Of a stretch of DNA of 64,000 nucleotides, positions 1 to 8,692 are shown in pieces. The notes beneath the pieces were generated by a model. It did not search any database. It worked only from the letters and a program-made list of their open reading frames with translations, and had not been told where the DNA came from. The DNA comes from TMP-86 sp046347195 (lineage in GTDB: Bacteria > Pseudomonadota > Gammaproteobacteria > Steroidobacterales > Steroidobacteraceae), in NCBI GenBank assembly GCA_046347195.1, contig JAXMGQ010000020.1, positions 1 through 64,000 on the forward strand, read 5' to 3'. The translations under genes and the position numbers were made by a program. Every line of letters begins with the position of its first letter. Positions within the stretch are counted from its first letter, which is position 1.

Positions 1-352
1 ATACAGCTCGGTGATCGTCAGTGCGGGCAAAATGAGTCCTGTGCTTCGATCCACCGGATGCGAGTAGTGACGCTGGGCCTTCAGGTTGGATTTGTCGCGC
101 GTCACAAAGAAGCCGCCTGCGGTGTGCAGCTTGCCGTCGCTGATATGGATAAAGGCGGGGATATTGCCTCGCAGATCGAGCAGGGCGTGGAGCTTGACGG
201 CTGCCTTACTGGCGTAGATGCGCCAGTCCCACCTCTCGTTCGCATCCGCCGGAGTGCTGCGCGAAATCCGGCTGCGGATCCCCATGTGGTGGAGCTTGTC
301 GGTCTGAGCTCGCAGACACGCCTCGATTTCCCGCAGGCTCGCACCGACGCTT
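1..352 (-). pseudogene. IS4-family transposase remnant with internal deletions
   Basis: Read on the minus strand, one continuous frame runs from about 352 to the window edge and gives IS4-type transposase motifs in order: SLREIEACLRAQ, KLHHMGIRS, WDWRIYA, KAAVKLHALLDLRGNIPAF, HISDGKLH, FFVTRDKSNLKA, YSHPVDRSTGL. In intact relatives, as I recall them, a long stretch separates WRIYA from the KAAVKLH block, and about 30 residues separate the SDGKLH and FFVTR blocks. Both are missing here, so the gene looks internally deleted twice while keeping frame. The frame has no recognisable start codon in this piece, and the element continues beyond position 1. Family assignment is by recalled motif similarity; the deletion sizes are approximate. 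Confidence 0.7.
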
Positions 353-482
353 GTCGAAGTCGAAATCGAGATCAGATGAAATCACGGGTTATCCTCGATG
401 AATCAGCGATTTACGGGCAAGATGCCCTTTAACGTCCGGACACTACCGCATTCACGTATAACTACACTTGTCAGGAGAGGTC

Positions 483-959
483 ATGAATAAGGCACCGCGT
501 TTGATCACTTGTACCATCGCCGCTTTTCTAGCCGCGACCGTCACGCTTGCTGAGCCTGCGAAACCGACCGCCGAGCACGCTCGGCTCGCCCTCTTCGTGG
601 GCAAGTTCAAGGTTGAAGGCGTGATTTTAGGAAGGGCCATTCGGGCTAATCAGACGTGTAAGTGGTTCGAGGGTGGATTTGCGGTGACCTGTCGGGTGAC
701 GCCACTCAATGGCGGTCAGACTTTGGCCATTTTCTCCTACAACATGAAGGAGAAGATTTACGAGTACCACTCGATCAGTAGTGCGGGCGGTGTCACCAAT
801 CAGAAAGGCCCGGAACAGGGAGGTGTCTTCACGTTCGTCTCCGATTCCGGCACCGGCGGAAAGGTTGAGGCTGTCGTCAAGCCACTCCCAATCGGGTACT
901 TACTCACGATTAGCATTGACGGCAAGCAGATCGAGGAGACCACCTACACTAAGCTTTGA
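483..959 (+). CDS. Small secreted protein of unknown function (DUF1579-like)
   Basis: The product is 158 residues and opens with a classic Sec signal peptide (basic start, hydrophobic core around residues 8-22, cleavage near TLAEPA). The start at 483 is preferred because AGGAGAGG lies just upstream; an in-frame ATG at 468 has no such site. The mature part is beta-rich, with WFEGGFAVTC around residues 57-66, and resembles DUF1579-type proteins that gauge a ligand-bound mass. This resemblance is weak and no catalytic residues can be named. It stands alone between the IS4 remnant and the group II intron fragment, with no obvious operon partner. Confidence 0.6.
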   Translation: MNKAPRLITCTIAAFLAATVTLAEPAKPTAEHARLALFVGKFKVEGVILGRAIRANQTCKWFEGGFAVTCRVTPLNGGQTLAIFSYNMKEKIYEYHSISSAGGVTNQKGPEQGGVFTFVSDSGTGGKVEAVVKPLPIGYLLTISIDGKQIEETTYTKL

Positions 960-1040
960 GATAGCCACGCAGTTGCAGGCCGTAAAGCGCGGGTATTCGG
1001 TGAGCTCCGATCTATTGAGAAAGGCGTAAGTAAGTGACAC

Positions 1041-1426
1041 GTGCGCCGTGAAAACGTGCGCACTCCCTGCGGGTGAAAGACCCGTCCGGCAACTGTTGCT
1101 CCAGCTGGTAGCAATCGGAGCAGTTGTAGATGTGACGAAGCGGCTGAATCCTTCGGTGTAGAGGGTCCACAGGGACCTGGCGAGTACGCAGGCCGTAACG
1201 AGTAGTGAACGCTGAGCAGGCCTCGAAATGCTTGATACGGAAGCCGACCCTGCATGTCTAAGGGGAAGGCTGGTATAGCCGTTGAAGCGAGCGACAAATG
1301 CAGCCGGTTGTTCCGTCGGGGTAATGGCGATGGCATGTGTACAGGGAGTGTGATGCGACACGGGAAGCTCGGTTGTTGGCGCGCCAAAGCCTATGAAAAT
1401 AGGCCTACCGCTTACTTCCGAGCCTC
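1041..1426 (+). ncRNA. Group II intron, 5' part only (domains I-III region)
   Basis: The stretch begins GTGCGCCGTGAAAACGTGCG, the hallmark 5' end of bacterial-class group II introns, and continues with CTCCCTGCGGGTGAAAGACC and other domain I-like blocks, then GTCGGGGTAATGGC and GACACGGGAAGCTCGG, blocks typical of the region before domain IV. No reverse transcriptase/maturase frame and no domain V hairpin (GAGCCGTATG...GTACGGTTC type) follow. Instead the sequence runs into an IS-like inverted repeat near 1427-1432. The long antisense reading frame here is the usual artefact of intron RNA. As it stands the intron cannot splice or move by itself. Recognition is from recalled consensus blocks. 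Confidence 0.7.
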
Positions 1427-1860
1427 TAATTTCAGACCTCCTGACATAGTCCCTTTTCAAGATGTCCGGTCTTGAGGTGGACATGGGGCAATGACGGTGT
1501 TGCGGCCAGTGGGTGTGCCGGGGAAGGCGAGCCCGATGAGCGGCGGCGGGCGCACGGCAAAGCGCAAGCGCAGGCGTGTTCCGGGGAACACGGTGGTGGT
1601 CTGGTCGAGCAGCTTGCAAAGTGGCAGTGCGGCCCGGGTCCGATGCGGAGAACTCAGCGGCGCCAGTGTGATCTGCAATTCATCGTCGGTGATTTGGATG
1701 TCCCCGGCGGTGGCAAAGAGTTCGTGCAGGAGCGTTCTGCCTTCCTGCTCTTACCGTCTGCTGCGCCAAAAAACCGGACAGGTATTGGTTCGCACCCCCA
1801 GACGGCGAAAGAGCGAATAATCAGCTCCGCGTAGAGGCTATGTCAGGAGGTCTGAATTTA
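1427..1860. mobile_element. IS remnant bounded by perfect 18-bp inverted repeats
   Basis: TCAGACCTCCTGACATAG at 1432-1449 is repeated in exact inverted orientation at 1838-1855. The match extends outward to about 23 bp with one mismatch (TAA[T/A]TTCAG...). Between the ends lie about 390 bp holding only the C-terminal part of a transposase on the minus strand, so the element is a deletion derivative that keeps both termini. No clear target-site duplication is visible directly outside the repeats. It sits at the point where the group II intron fragment stops, so its arrival may have truncated that intron. Confidence 0.7.
1457..1750 (-). pseudogene. Transposase C-terminal fragment inside the IS remnant
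   Basis: The minus-strand frame reads LLHELFATAGDIQITDDEL, then LAPLSSPHRTRAALPLCKLL and TTTVFPGTRLRLRFAV before its stop, entirely within the inverted repeats. This pattern (helical segment, then TVFPGT-x-LRLRF) matches the tail of a transposase family I recall from proteobacterial IS elements, though I cannot name the family with certainty. A stop in frame at 1751-1753 and the absence of any DDE core show that only about 95 C-terminal residues remain. It cannot be functional alone, but the ends could still be used in trans by a full-length copy elsewhere. Confidence 0.5.
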
Positions 1861-1913
1861 CCCACTTGACTTCCTGAAGAGCCATTTGAATCAGCGGGTT
1901 GGTAGAATCGCAA

Positions 1914-2042
1914 GTGAAATTCGTCTATCAGGCCGCCCGTGCAATGGCTTCATTTGTTGCGTGCTCCCTCTTCGCCGCCTGCGAAACCGCGGCTCAATAC
2001 AAAGCTGCAGAGCGTGCCGCGGCGCCTGCAAGAGTTTCCTAG
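1914..2042 (+). CDS. Possible 42-residue lipoprotein-like peptide
   Basis: A GTG-started frame of 42 codons encodes KFVYQAARAMASFVACSLFA followed by AC and a short Ala-rich tail. SLFAAC resembles a lipobox, so the peptide could be lipidated at Cys23. There is no convincing ribosome binding site, and the frame may equally be the truncated start of a larger lost gene. The rest of 1861-2213 contains only this frame and the repeated leader element. Treat as tentative. Confidence 0.2.
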   Translation: MKFVYQAARAMASFVACSLFAACETAAQYKAAERAAAPARVS

Positions 2043-2053
2043 TGGCGCGCGCC

Positions 2054-2149
2054 GCGCATTGCAAACCGTGATGCACATTCCGCCGGCTCGTGCGTATTGA
2101 TAAATACACGGTCCAAAGAGCCGAAGCCTTGAATCACCCCGGGGTGAAT
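2054..2149 (+). promoter_or_regulatory. Repeated leader element, copy A (upstream of amidohydrolase)
   Basis: About 95 bp starting GCGCATTGCA are shared with 6031-6125 at roughly 80 percent identity, including GTGATGCACATTCC, TTCGTGCGT/CTCGTGCGT, TTGATAA and TACACGGTCC. Here the element ends about 65 bp before the amidohydrolase start; the other copy ends at the start of the TonB receptor gene. A shared upstream region for two genes flanking a FecI/FecR pair suggests a promoter read by that sigma factor, or a common mRNA leader. Which bases are the -35 and -10 boxes cannot be read with confidence. Confidence 0.55.
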
Positions 2150-2213
2150 CGGGCTTGAGGCGTCGTCGTGTCGTGCCGACGCGACGGGTATCTGAACACA
2201 GAGAGGAGCGTTC

Positions 2214-4236
2214 ATGGGAGTTCTGCGTTGTTGTCTCCGGTCACTGGTGAGCACCGTGTTGACACTGCTACCGCTCGCGCCAGCCGTGGCGGAAACTCCC
2301 GCGGACATCGTTGTAACCGACGCGAAGATCTACACGGCCGACTCGAGGCATTCGATCGCGCAAGCTCTTGCTGTCCGGGCAGGCAAGATCGTGTTCGTCG
2401 GCTCGTCTGCCGATGCGCAGCGGTGGGTCGGGCCGCACACCAAGGTGAGAGCCCTCAAGGGCCAGCTGGTGTTGCCGGGGCTGTTCGATTCCCACATTCA
2501 CCCCATCGGCATCGTGGAGGTCGAGAGGTGTGATCTGAAGGGCGCTCTCAAGACGCTGCGCAAGCTGTCTGCGTTCGTGCGCGCCTGCGTGGAACGCTTC
2601 AACTTGCCTGCGGATTCCTGGCTGAGTGTGCAGGAGTGGAACTTCGCCGACGGTAACCAGCCTGACGACGAGTATCCCACGCTGGTCGCGGCGCTCGACA
2701 AGGCATCGGACAAAGTGGCGATCCAGCTAGTGGGCATCGACGGCCATCACGCCGCATACAATCACACCGCGCTCGCGCGAGCAAAGAACGCGAAGGGGGA
2801 AGTCGTCGGCATATCCAAGTCAACCCTTGCGGGGGACTTCGCCACCTACACGAAGCTCGTCGGTGTCGACGCCCAGGGAAATCCCGACGGCGCCGTCACC
2901 GGGGGCGCGCGCCTACTTTTGGGTGCCCCCGGCGTCGTGTTGGGCGAGCTCCCGCAGGTCATGAAGGCGCGCGCGCAGATACCGCAACACCTGAATGCGG
3001 CGGGCATCACCGGGATTCTGGATGCAGTCGTGTTTCCTGAGCAGCTGCCGCTCTACGATGCTCTCGATAAGGACGGCATCCTGACCTTTCGCGCGACACT
3101 TGCGCAGTTCTATGATCCCGGGACCACGAAGACGCCCGACGGGCGTGTTGATTATGACCGTATGGTTGCCAGCGCCAAGCGCATCCGCGAGAAGTATGCA
3201 TCCAACCCACTGATTCGGGCCGACATGGTCAAGATGTTTGCGGACGGTGTCATGGAGGGAAACCCGTCCGCAGTGCCGCCGGCACTCCCCAGCTCGTTGT
3301 CCCTGCGACCGTACAACCAGCCGATCTTTGGCAAGGATGCGAAGGGCCATCTGACCGTCACCGGCTATGTCGATACTGGCTCGGCGCTGTGCCGCGACGT
3401 GCGCGAGCATCCGGAGAAGTTCGCCTCATCCGAGGCGGTTAAATCCTTCATGGCCGCGCACCGCTATCACCCCGGGCAGTGTACGGTCTCCAGCGGACAG
3501 CTGCGGCATGAGCGAGCCGTGGAGCTGGAATTCGTCAAGCGCTTCCATCTCGCCGGATTCACCTTGCACATCCACGCGGTCAGCGATGGTGCGATTCGCA
3601 CCGCGGTGGACGCGATCGAAGCGGCTCGCGCCGCCGACGGCATCTCGACACAACGCGATGCTTTGGCTCATGTGCAGATCGCCACGCCGTCCGACGTCGC
3701 CCGTATCGGTCGCGACCATCTGTACACGGTGTTCACCTATTCCTGGATCCAGGCGCAGCCGGCATTTGACATGGCCATAGTGCCGTTCGTGGATCGCGTA
3801 CTGGGCAACAGTTACACAGCGCTTCACCCGAAGGGCGGCTACTACGAATCCAACGTATCCGGTGAGGTCTGTGAAGGCGGCCGGCGCCATTCTGGCCGCT
3901 GGTTCGGATGCACCCGTCGGCACACGTGATCCGCAGCCCTTCGTGAATATGGCTATGGCCGTCACGCGTCGCACACCGGGGCAGCAGCCGCTCAATGCCG
4001 AGCAGACGATATCGATCCAGGACGTTCTGGATGCTTACACGATCAACGGTGCGCGGCTCCAGAGCCGGGATCGCGAGGCGGGTTCGCTGGAGGTCGGCAA
4101 GTCCGCCGATTTCATCCTGGTTGACCAGGACATCCTTGCGCTGGCCGCGAGCCATCACGCGGGCGACGTCGCCAGAACCCAAGTCCTTGAGACCTGGTTC
4201 ATGGGAAAGAACGTCTACGGGAAAGCGGCTCACTAG
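2214..4236 (+). pseudogene. Secreted amidohydrolase (YtcJ-like), frameshifted
   Basis: A Sec signal peptide (hydrophobic run around residues 10-24, cleavage near AVAE) precedes an amidohydrolase-3 type hydrolase of about 670 residues. Visible landmarks are the metal-site motif FDSHIHP, the HHAAYNHTALARA block, the HIHAVSDGA block and the late GSDAPV block with its metal-binding Asp, followed by the closing LEVGKSADFILVD strand. The first frame runs to 3929. The rest (VKAAGAILAAGSDAP onward) is in another frame from about 3862. Inserting one base near 3857-3860 restores a plausible NVYPVRSVKAAG. The break is therefore a single-base deletion, either real or a sequence error. Substrate is unknown. 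The upstream repeated leader links it to the TonB receptor at 6128. Confidence 0.75.
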
Positions 4237-4461
4237 CGCTGCGCAGCAAGAAAGTGCGTGAGTCGCGCCAGCGTATGATCGTGCGGAAGCGGTGAAGCGA
4301 GAATGATGCACGCAAGAACCATCCGCCGTCGTCGAAAACGGTGCGCCCACTTAGCAATACGCACGAGGCCGGGAATCATGTACCCAGGCGCCTGCAAGAG
4401 CTTCGTGATGGCCTGCCCTGCGGCTTGAATCGGCTTCTGGATGGGTTCACGCTAGCACCAG

Positions 4462-5004
4462 ATGAGGAGCAATTCACACAATCCGGACGATGTACCGGCT
4501 GAGGGGCCGGCGCTCGCGGCGGGGATGCGACCGTCGCTCCTGAAGTATTTCATGCGCAAGACCGGGAGCGCGGCTGAGGCGGAGGATCTGACGCAGGACG
4601 TATTGGTACGGGTGCTGGCGCGTGCTGGCTGGAAATCGCCGGAGGAAGCGCGGGGCTATATTTTCCGCGCGGCGGTAAATCGCTGGAGGGACCGTCGCAG
4701 GCGACAGGCTACGCACGGAACGACAGTCCAGTGGGATGAAGAGACGGCTGTCAAGCACCAGATCGAACGTGCACAAAGTTGGCCGGAGCGCGTATTAATA
4801 GCACGCGAGGATCTGGATCGGACGCTGCAGGCCCTTGAGGACATGAGCGAGCGGACCAGGATGGTGTTGGTCCTGATCAGACTCGAGCAGATGAAAGTCG
4901 CGACCGTCGCTGAGATGCTCGGCATTTCGGTGAGTGCGGTGAATAAGCATTTGGCCAAAGGGCTCTCTCGCCTGGCTGAATTGCGGAGGCAGGACGCAGA
5001 ATGA
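4462..5004 (+). CDS. FecI-type ECF sigma factor
   Basis: The 180-residue product has a region 2 (about residues 25-90; EAEDLTQDVLVRVLARAG for core binding, then an arginine-rich stretch WRDRRRRQ) and a region 4 helix-turn-helix (about 120-175; VAEMLGISVSAVNKHLAKGL). This is the normal size and layout for iron-starvation-type ECF sigma factors. Its end overlaps the start of the downstream fecR-like gene by 4 bp, so the two are translationally coupled. A TonB receptor with a signalling domain follows, giving the full receptor-FecR-FecI circuit. The 225 bp upstream (4237-4461) contain no gene that I can support. Confidence 0.9.
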   Translation: MRSNSHNPDDVPAEGPALAAGMRPSLLKYFMRKTGSAAEAEDLTQDVLVRVLARAGWKSPEEARGYIFRAAVNRWRDRRRRQATHGTTVQWDEETAVKHQIERAQSWPERVLIAREDLDRTLQALEDMSERTRMVLVLIRLEQMKVATVAEMLGISVSAVNKHLAKGLSRLAELRRQDAE

Positions 5005-6017
5005 GCGGCAAGGTGGAGCGACAAGACGATGACTCGCCGCCAACGCTGACGGAGCAGGTGGCAGAAGTCTTTGTGCGGCGCCTGCAAGAGGACTGGAGCC
5101 CCGCGGATCAGGCGACGTTGGAGCGGCATCTCGCTGAGAGTCCGGCCTACGCGGCTGCGTATCGGTGCGTCGAGGAGTCCTGGGGATCGTTGGACACTCA
5201 TGCTGAAACGCCGGAACTCATGGCGTACCGCCAGGAGGCGATTGCGTACGTGCGCAGGAGCAGTGCGGCGCGCTGGCTGAAAAAAGGTCGCTCGGGCGTG
5301 GCTCGATTGTGCGTGGCTGCCGCGGCAGCGGGGATCGCGCTCCTTGTCGCGGCCGCGTGGCAACTTTCGCCCTTTGGCTACAGGCCTGGGGAATACCGCA
5401 CAGCGATTGGTGAACAGAGGTTGATCGAGCTGGAGGACCACTCGCGCATTGCGCTCGATGCGGCGACACGTGTGCGGGTGAGCTACACGGACGACGCCCG
5501 GGTGGTCAACTTGCAGAGCGGACAGGCGCAGTTTTCTGTCGCGAAGGATCCGACGCGTCCTTTCAAGGTGGTGGTGGGCGACCGCACGATTGTCGCTCTG
5601 GGTACGGTTTTCACGGTCGAATACGTAGCCAGCCAGGTGCACGTGGCGATGATGGAAGGGACGGTTTCGGCGGTGAGCGCGTCAGGGGTGCCCATCGAGC
5701 TTACCGCGGGTGAGGAGCTGCGGGTTAGCCGTCGGGGAGAGGCGACGGTGACGCCGCATGCGGATATCAAAGCGGCGACCGCGTGGCGTGAAGGCGAGGT
5801 GATTCTGCGCACGGAGACCTTGGGGGTAGCGGTTGAGCGGATGAACCGGTATTCGAAAGTGCAGGTCAGGATTGGTGATCCGGCGCTTGCGGCCCAGCAC
5901 GTCAGTGGGGTGTTTGAGGCGGGGGACACGCGCGGATTCCTGAGTGCGGTTCAGCAGCTGTTGCCGATCGGAATCCACTATACGAGCGCGGATACCGTGG
6001 AGCTGACGGCGCGATAG
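5001..6017 (+). CDS. FecR-family transmembrane anti-sigma regulator
   Basis: The 338-residue protein has a cytoplasmic N-terminal domain (about 1-90, with the DUF4880-like FVRRLQEDWSPADQATLERH block), one membrane helix around residues 100-120 (VARLCVAAAAAGIALLVAAA) and a periplasmic FecR domain (about 125-240, including GEQRLIELEDHSRIALDAAT and VVGDRTIVALGTVFTV). The C-terminal part matches the FecR/STN-like region that contacts the receptor. It should hold the sigma factor at 4462 inactive, or help activate it, depending on receptor state. The start ATG overlaps the sigma gene stop. Confidence 0.9.
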   Translation: MSGKVERQDDDSPPTLTEQVAEVFVRRLQEDWSPADQATLERHLAESPAYAAAYRCVEESWGSLDTHAETPELMAYRQEAIAYVRRSSAARWLKKGRSGVARLCVAAAAAGIALLVAAAWQLSPFGYRPGEYRTAIGEQRLIELEDHSRIALDAATRVRVSYTDDARVVNLQSGQAQFSVAKDPTRPFKVVVGDRTIVALGTVFTVEYVASQVHVAMMEGTVSAVSASGVPIELTAGEELRVSRRGEATVTPHADIKAATAWREGEVILRTETLGVAVERMNRYSKVQVRIGDPALAAQHVSGVFEAGDTRGFLSAVQQLLPIGIHYTSADTVELTAR

Positions 6018-6030
6018 AAAGATATTACCG

Positions 6031-6125
6031 GCGCATTGCACGCGGTGATGCACATTCCGGTGGTTCGTGCGTGTTGATAAGTACACGGTCCGAAAAACTG
6101 TAGCCTTAAGACACCACGGGTGGAT
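6031..6125 (+). promoter_or_regulatory. Repeated leader element, copy B (upstream of TonB receptor)
   Basis: This is the second copy of the element described at 2054. It fills nearly the whole gap between the fecR-like gene and the receptor, ending about 3 bp before the receptor ATG. Conserved blocks are GCGCATTGCA, GGTGATGCACATTCCGGTGG, GTTGATAAGTACACGGTCC and CCAC/GGGTG near the end. Its position supports a promoter or untranslated leader role for genes under the FecI-type sigma factor. Confidence 0.55.
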
Positions 6126-6127
6126 CA

Positions 6128-8680
6128 ATGCGCATACTGAAGATGGTGCGGATAGCGGTAGCCTGCCTGATGATTCTGGTCCTGGGGACGACGATCGTGA
6201 CTGTCTCCGCTGAGGCGCGCAGCACCAGTTACAACTTCGATATTCCACCACAGAATCTGAGCGATGCGCTCGAGATCGTAGCGCTTGCTTCTCATCACAA
6301 GCTCTTGTATGCGTCCGAGGTCGTCAGCGGCAAAAGGAGCCCGGCGATCAAAGGGCAGTTCACGACCGAAGAGGCCGTGAAGGCACTCCTGGCGGGTACG
6401 AATCTCAGCTATGAGGTCACCCAGGACCTCGTGCTCATTCGTCCGGTAGGACGTCCAGTAGGGTCGGCTTCGACGCAGGCGGCCGTTGTTGGGACTGGAG
6501 GGGCGGCGGTGGCGGTGGCGGTGGGAGAGAAGGAGGCTACCGTTTGGGAGAAGTTTCGGCTGGCTGAGGCGGATCAGGGAGCGGCTGCGACAGCTGCTGC
6601 CGTAGAGCAAAGGAGCGAGCCGTCGTCTGCGAAGGAGACCGAGGCGCTCGATGAGATATTGGTCACCGCCCAAAAGCGAGTAGAACGCTTGCAGGATGTG
6701 CCGATCTCAATTTCGGTGCTGACCGGGAGCATGTTGGACAAATCGACAGGTCAAGGGCTGTTCGATGAGCTCAACCGAGTGCCTGGAGTCATAGTAGCAC
6801 CAGCGGCTGAATTCGGTGCCCCGATGCTATCGCTCCGCGGGGTGGTGGCGGACGGTCCGCTGCAGAGTGGGTCTACTCCGATAGCATATTACCTCGATAC
6901 GGTGCCATTTGGTTTTGTACGATCCGCCTTTGTTCCTGACGCCAACGCCTTTGATTTGCAGCGCGTCGAAGTGTTACGCGGGCCACAAGGCACGCTGTAT
7001 GGCGCCAATGCGGAAGATGGAGTCGTGCGCGTTATCACGAGTGACGCTGATCTCCACAACTTCGATTTCAAGGCACGGGCCTTGGTCTCCGGAACCGACG
7101 GCGGGGGAGTCAATAGCGGCGCGGACGTTGCGATAAATGTGCCTCTCGTTGATGGCAAGCTCGCGATTCGCGGAGTTGTCGACTATCAGGATCTGAGCGG
7201 CTGGATCGATAGACCCTCGGTTGAGAATTCGAACAACGCAGTGCTCCGCAGCTACCGTCTCAAGATCAATGCGCAGCCTACGGATAACCTCTCAATCGGT
7301 TTGTCAGCGTGGAGCTCGCGCGATCATTACGCCACACCGTCAAACTCCCTTCCAAATTACACTGCGCCAATCAGTACTGCTCCAGAGCCGATCACGAACA
7401 ACTTCGATGCGTACGGCGCGAAGATCGCGTACCAGTTCCCTCATTTTTCGATCACCAGCATGACGAGTTATATCGATTACCTGCAAAGCGCTGACGAGGA
7501 TGCATCCCCACTGGGGGGCTTCTTTCAGGGGCTTCTGGTCAAGCTCAGATACTCCTCGCGAGTCTTCTCACAAGAGTTTCTCCTGAGCTCCAATGACACC
7601 GGCCCCTGGCACTGGACCGCGGGCGCCTACTATCGTGATGCTCGCGATCCTTACTACCAGGTCGTCACTCCCCTTGAGGGCTTCATAGAGGACTTCACGG
7701 ATCAATCCCGCTCCTACGCGGTGTTTGGCCAGTTGAGCAGGCGATTTCTCAACGACAAGCTCGAATGGACACTCGGACTGCGTCAGTTTCATGACCGCGT
7801 TTCCACTGTGAAGGATGACCCGACGCCGCCCGCTTACGATGTGACGCAAAGCTTCCATTCGACGACGCCGCGTGTGGTACTGACTTGGTTTCCGACTACG
7901 GACATTACAGGGTATGCATCCTTCTCGGAGGGTTTCCGCAGTGGCATACCGCAGTACTATGTCATCGGCGAGATAGCGCCGGGCCTGCCGCCGGCGAAGC
8001 CTGACAAACTGTACAACTACGAAGTCGGCACAAAGGCGGACTTGTTCGAGCATCGGCTTTCAATCGATATGGCAGGCTATTACGTCGTATGGCGAGATGT
8101 GCAGCAGGTGCTGGGTGTGCCTTACCAGGGTGGTCGCATCGCTGCAATAGTAAATGGTCAGACCGCGAGCGGACCGGGCATAGACATCGCGGCGACGGCA
8201 CGGCCGACCAAGGGATTGCAAATCGGTGGAACGTTCAGCTGGAACAACCTGACATTCGACGATGATGTGTATTCTTTTGGACAGGTCGTGTTCAGTAAAG
8301 GCAGCCGCCTGAACGCGTCCTCGAAGCATACGGCAAGTGCCTTCTCGACCTATCAGTTTCCACTGGGAGGCGGCTTTACGGGCCAGCTGTCCGCATCGGC
8401 CAACTACATTCCAGCTCAGGGAAATAGTGGCCTCACGACTTCCGGCGCGCCGTATACCGCTTATGGCGATTCGGTTGTGTTTGCGAATGCCAATTTTTCG
8501 GTCATATTCCCAAACCATTGGTCGGTGAAGCTGTTCGGAGATAATATTACAAATGAGTATGGCTCACTCAGCGGACCTGTATACGGAAATTTCAACGGCT
8601 ACGCAGAGACCGGTCTCCAAGTGACAGGGCGCCCGTGGCCTCGAACTATCGGCCTGACGGTGGATTATCAATTGAGGTAG
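6128..8680 (+). CDS. TonB-dependent receptor with N-terminal signalling (STN) domain
   Basis: The 850-residue outer-membrane receptor has a signal peptide (residues 1-30, cleavage near SAEARS) and a secretin/TonB short N-terminal domain (about 35-105, FDIPPQNLSDALEIVAL). A linker rich in Ala/Glu follows, then the TonB box and plug (about 175-300, EILVTAQKRVERLQDVPISI and VEVLRGPQGTLYGAN) and a beta-barrel ending in an aromatic-rich strand (IGLTVDYQLR). The signalling domain pairs it with the FecR/FecI genes upstream. The ligand cannot be read from sequence; the neighbouring hydrolase and dihydropyrimidine dehydrogenase hint at an organic compound rather than iron. It carries its own copy of the repeated leader. 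Confidence 0.92.
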   Translation: MRILKMVRIAVACLMILVLGTTIVTVSAEARSTSYNFDIPPQNLSDALEIVALASHHKLLYASEVVSGKRSPAIKGQFTTEEAVKALLAGTNLSYEVTQDLVLIRPVGRPVGSASTQAAVVGTGGAAVAVAVGEKEATVWEKFRLAEADQGAAATAAAVEQRSEPSSAKETEALDEILVTAQKRVERLQDVPISISVLTGSMLDKSTGQGLFDELNRVPGVIVAPAAEFGAPMLSLRGVVADGPLQSGSTPIAYYLDTVPFGFVRSAFVPDANAFDLQRVEVLRGPQGTLYGANAEDGVVRVITSDADLHNFDFKARALVSGTDGGGVNSGADVAINVPLVDGKLAIRGVVDYQDLSGWIDRPSVENSNNAVLRSYRLKINAQPTDNLSIGLSAWSSRDHYATPSNSLPNYTAPISTAPEPITNNFDAYGAKIAYQFPHFSITSMTSYIDYLQSADEDASPLGGFFQGLLVKLRYSSRVFSQEFLLSSNDTGPWHWTAGAYYRDARDPYYQVVTPLEGFIEDFTDQSRSYAVFGQLSRRFLNDKLEWTLGLRQFHDRVSTVKDDPTPPAYDVTQSFHSTTPRVVLTWFPTTDITGYASFSEGFRSGIPQYYVIGEIAPGLPPAKPDKLYNYEVGTKADLFEHRLSIDMAGYYVVWRDVQQVLGVPYQGGRIAAIVNGQTASGPGIDIAATARPTKGLQIGGTFSWNNLTFDDDVYSFGQVVFSKGSRLNASSKHTASAFSTYQFPLGGGFTGQLSASANYIPAQGNSGLTTSGAPYTAYGDSVVFANANFSVIFPNHWSVKLFGDNITNEYGSLSGPVYGNFNGYAETGLQVTGRPWPRTIGLTVDYQLR

Positions 8681-8692
8681 GCCGGATCTCGT

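Noticed and set aside
900..1619. A 239-codon minus-strand open frame across the intron region
   Set aside because: It runs antisense through group II intron RNA and resembles the false proteins commonly annotated there; no family features.
2913..3410. Minus-strand open frames inside the amidohydrolase
   Set aside because: Antisense shadows of a strongly recognisable gene with high GC third positions.
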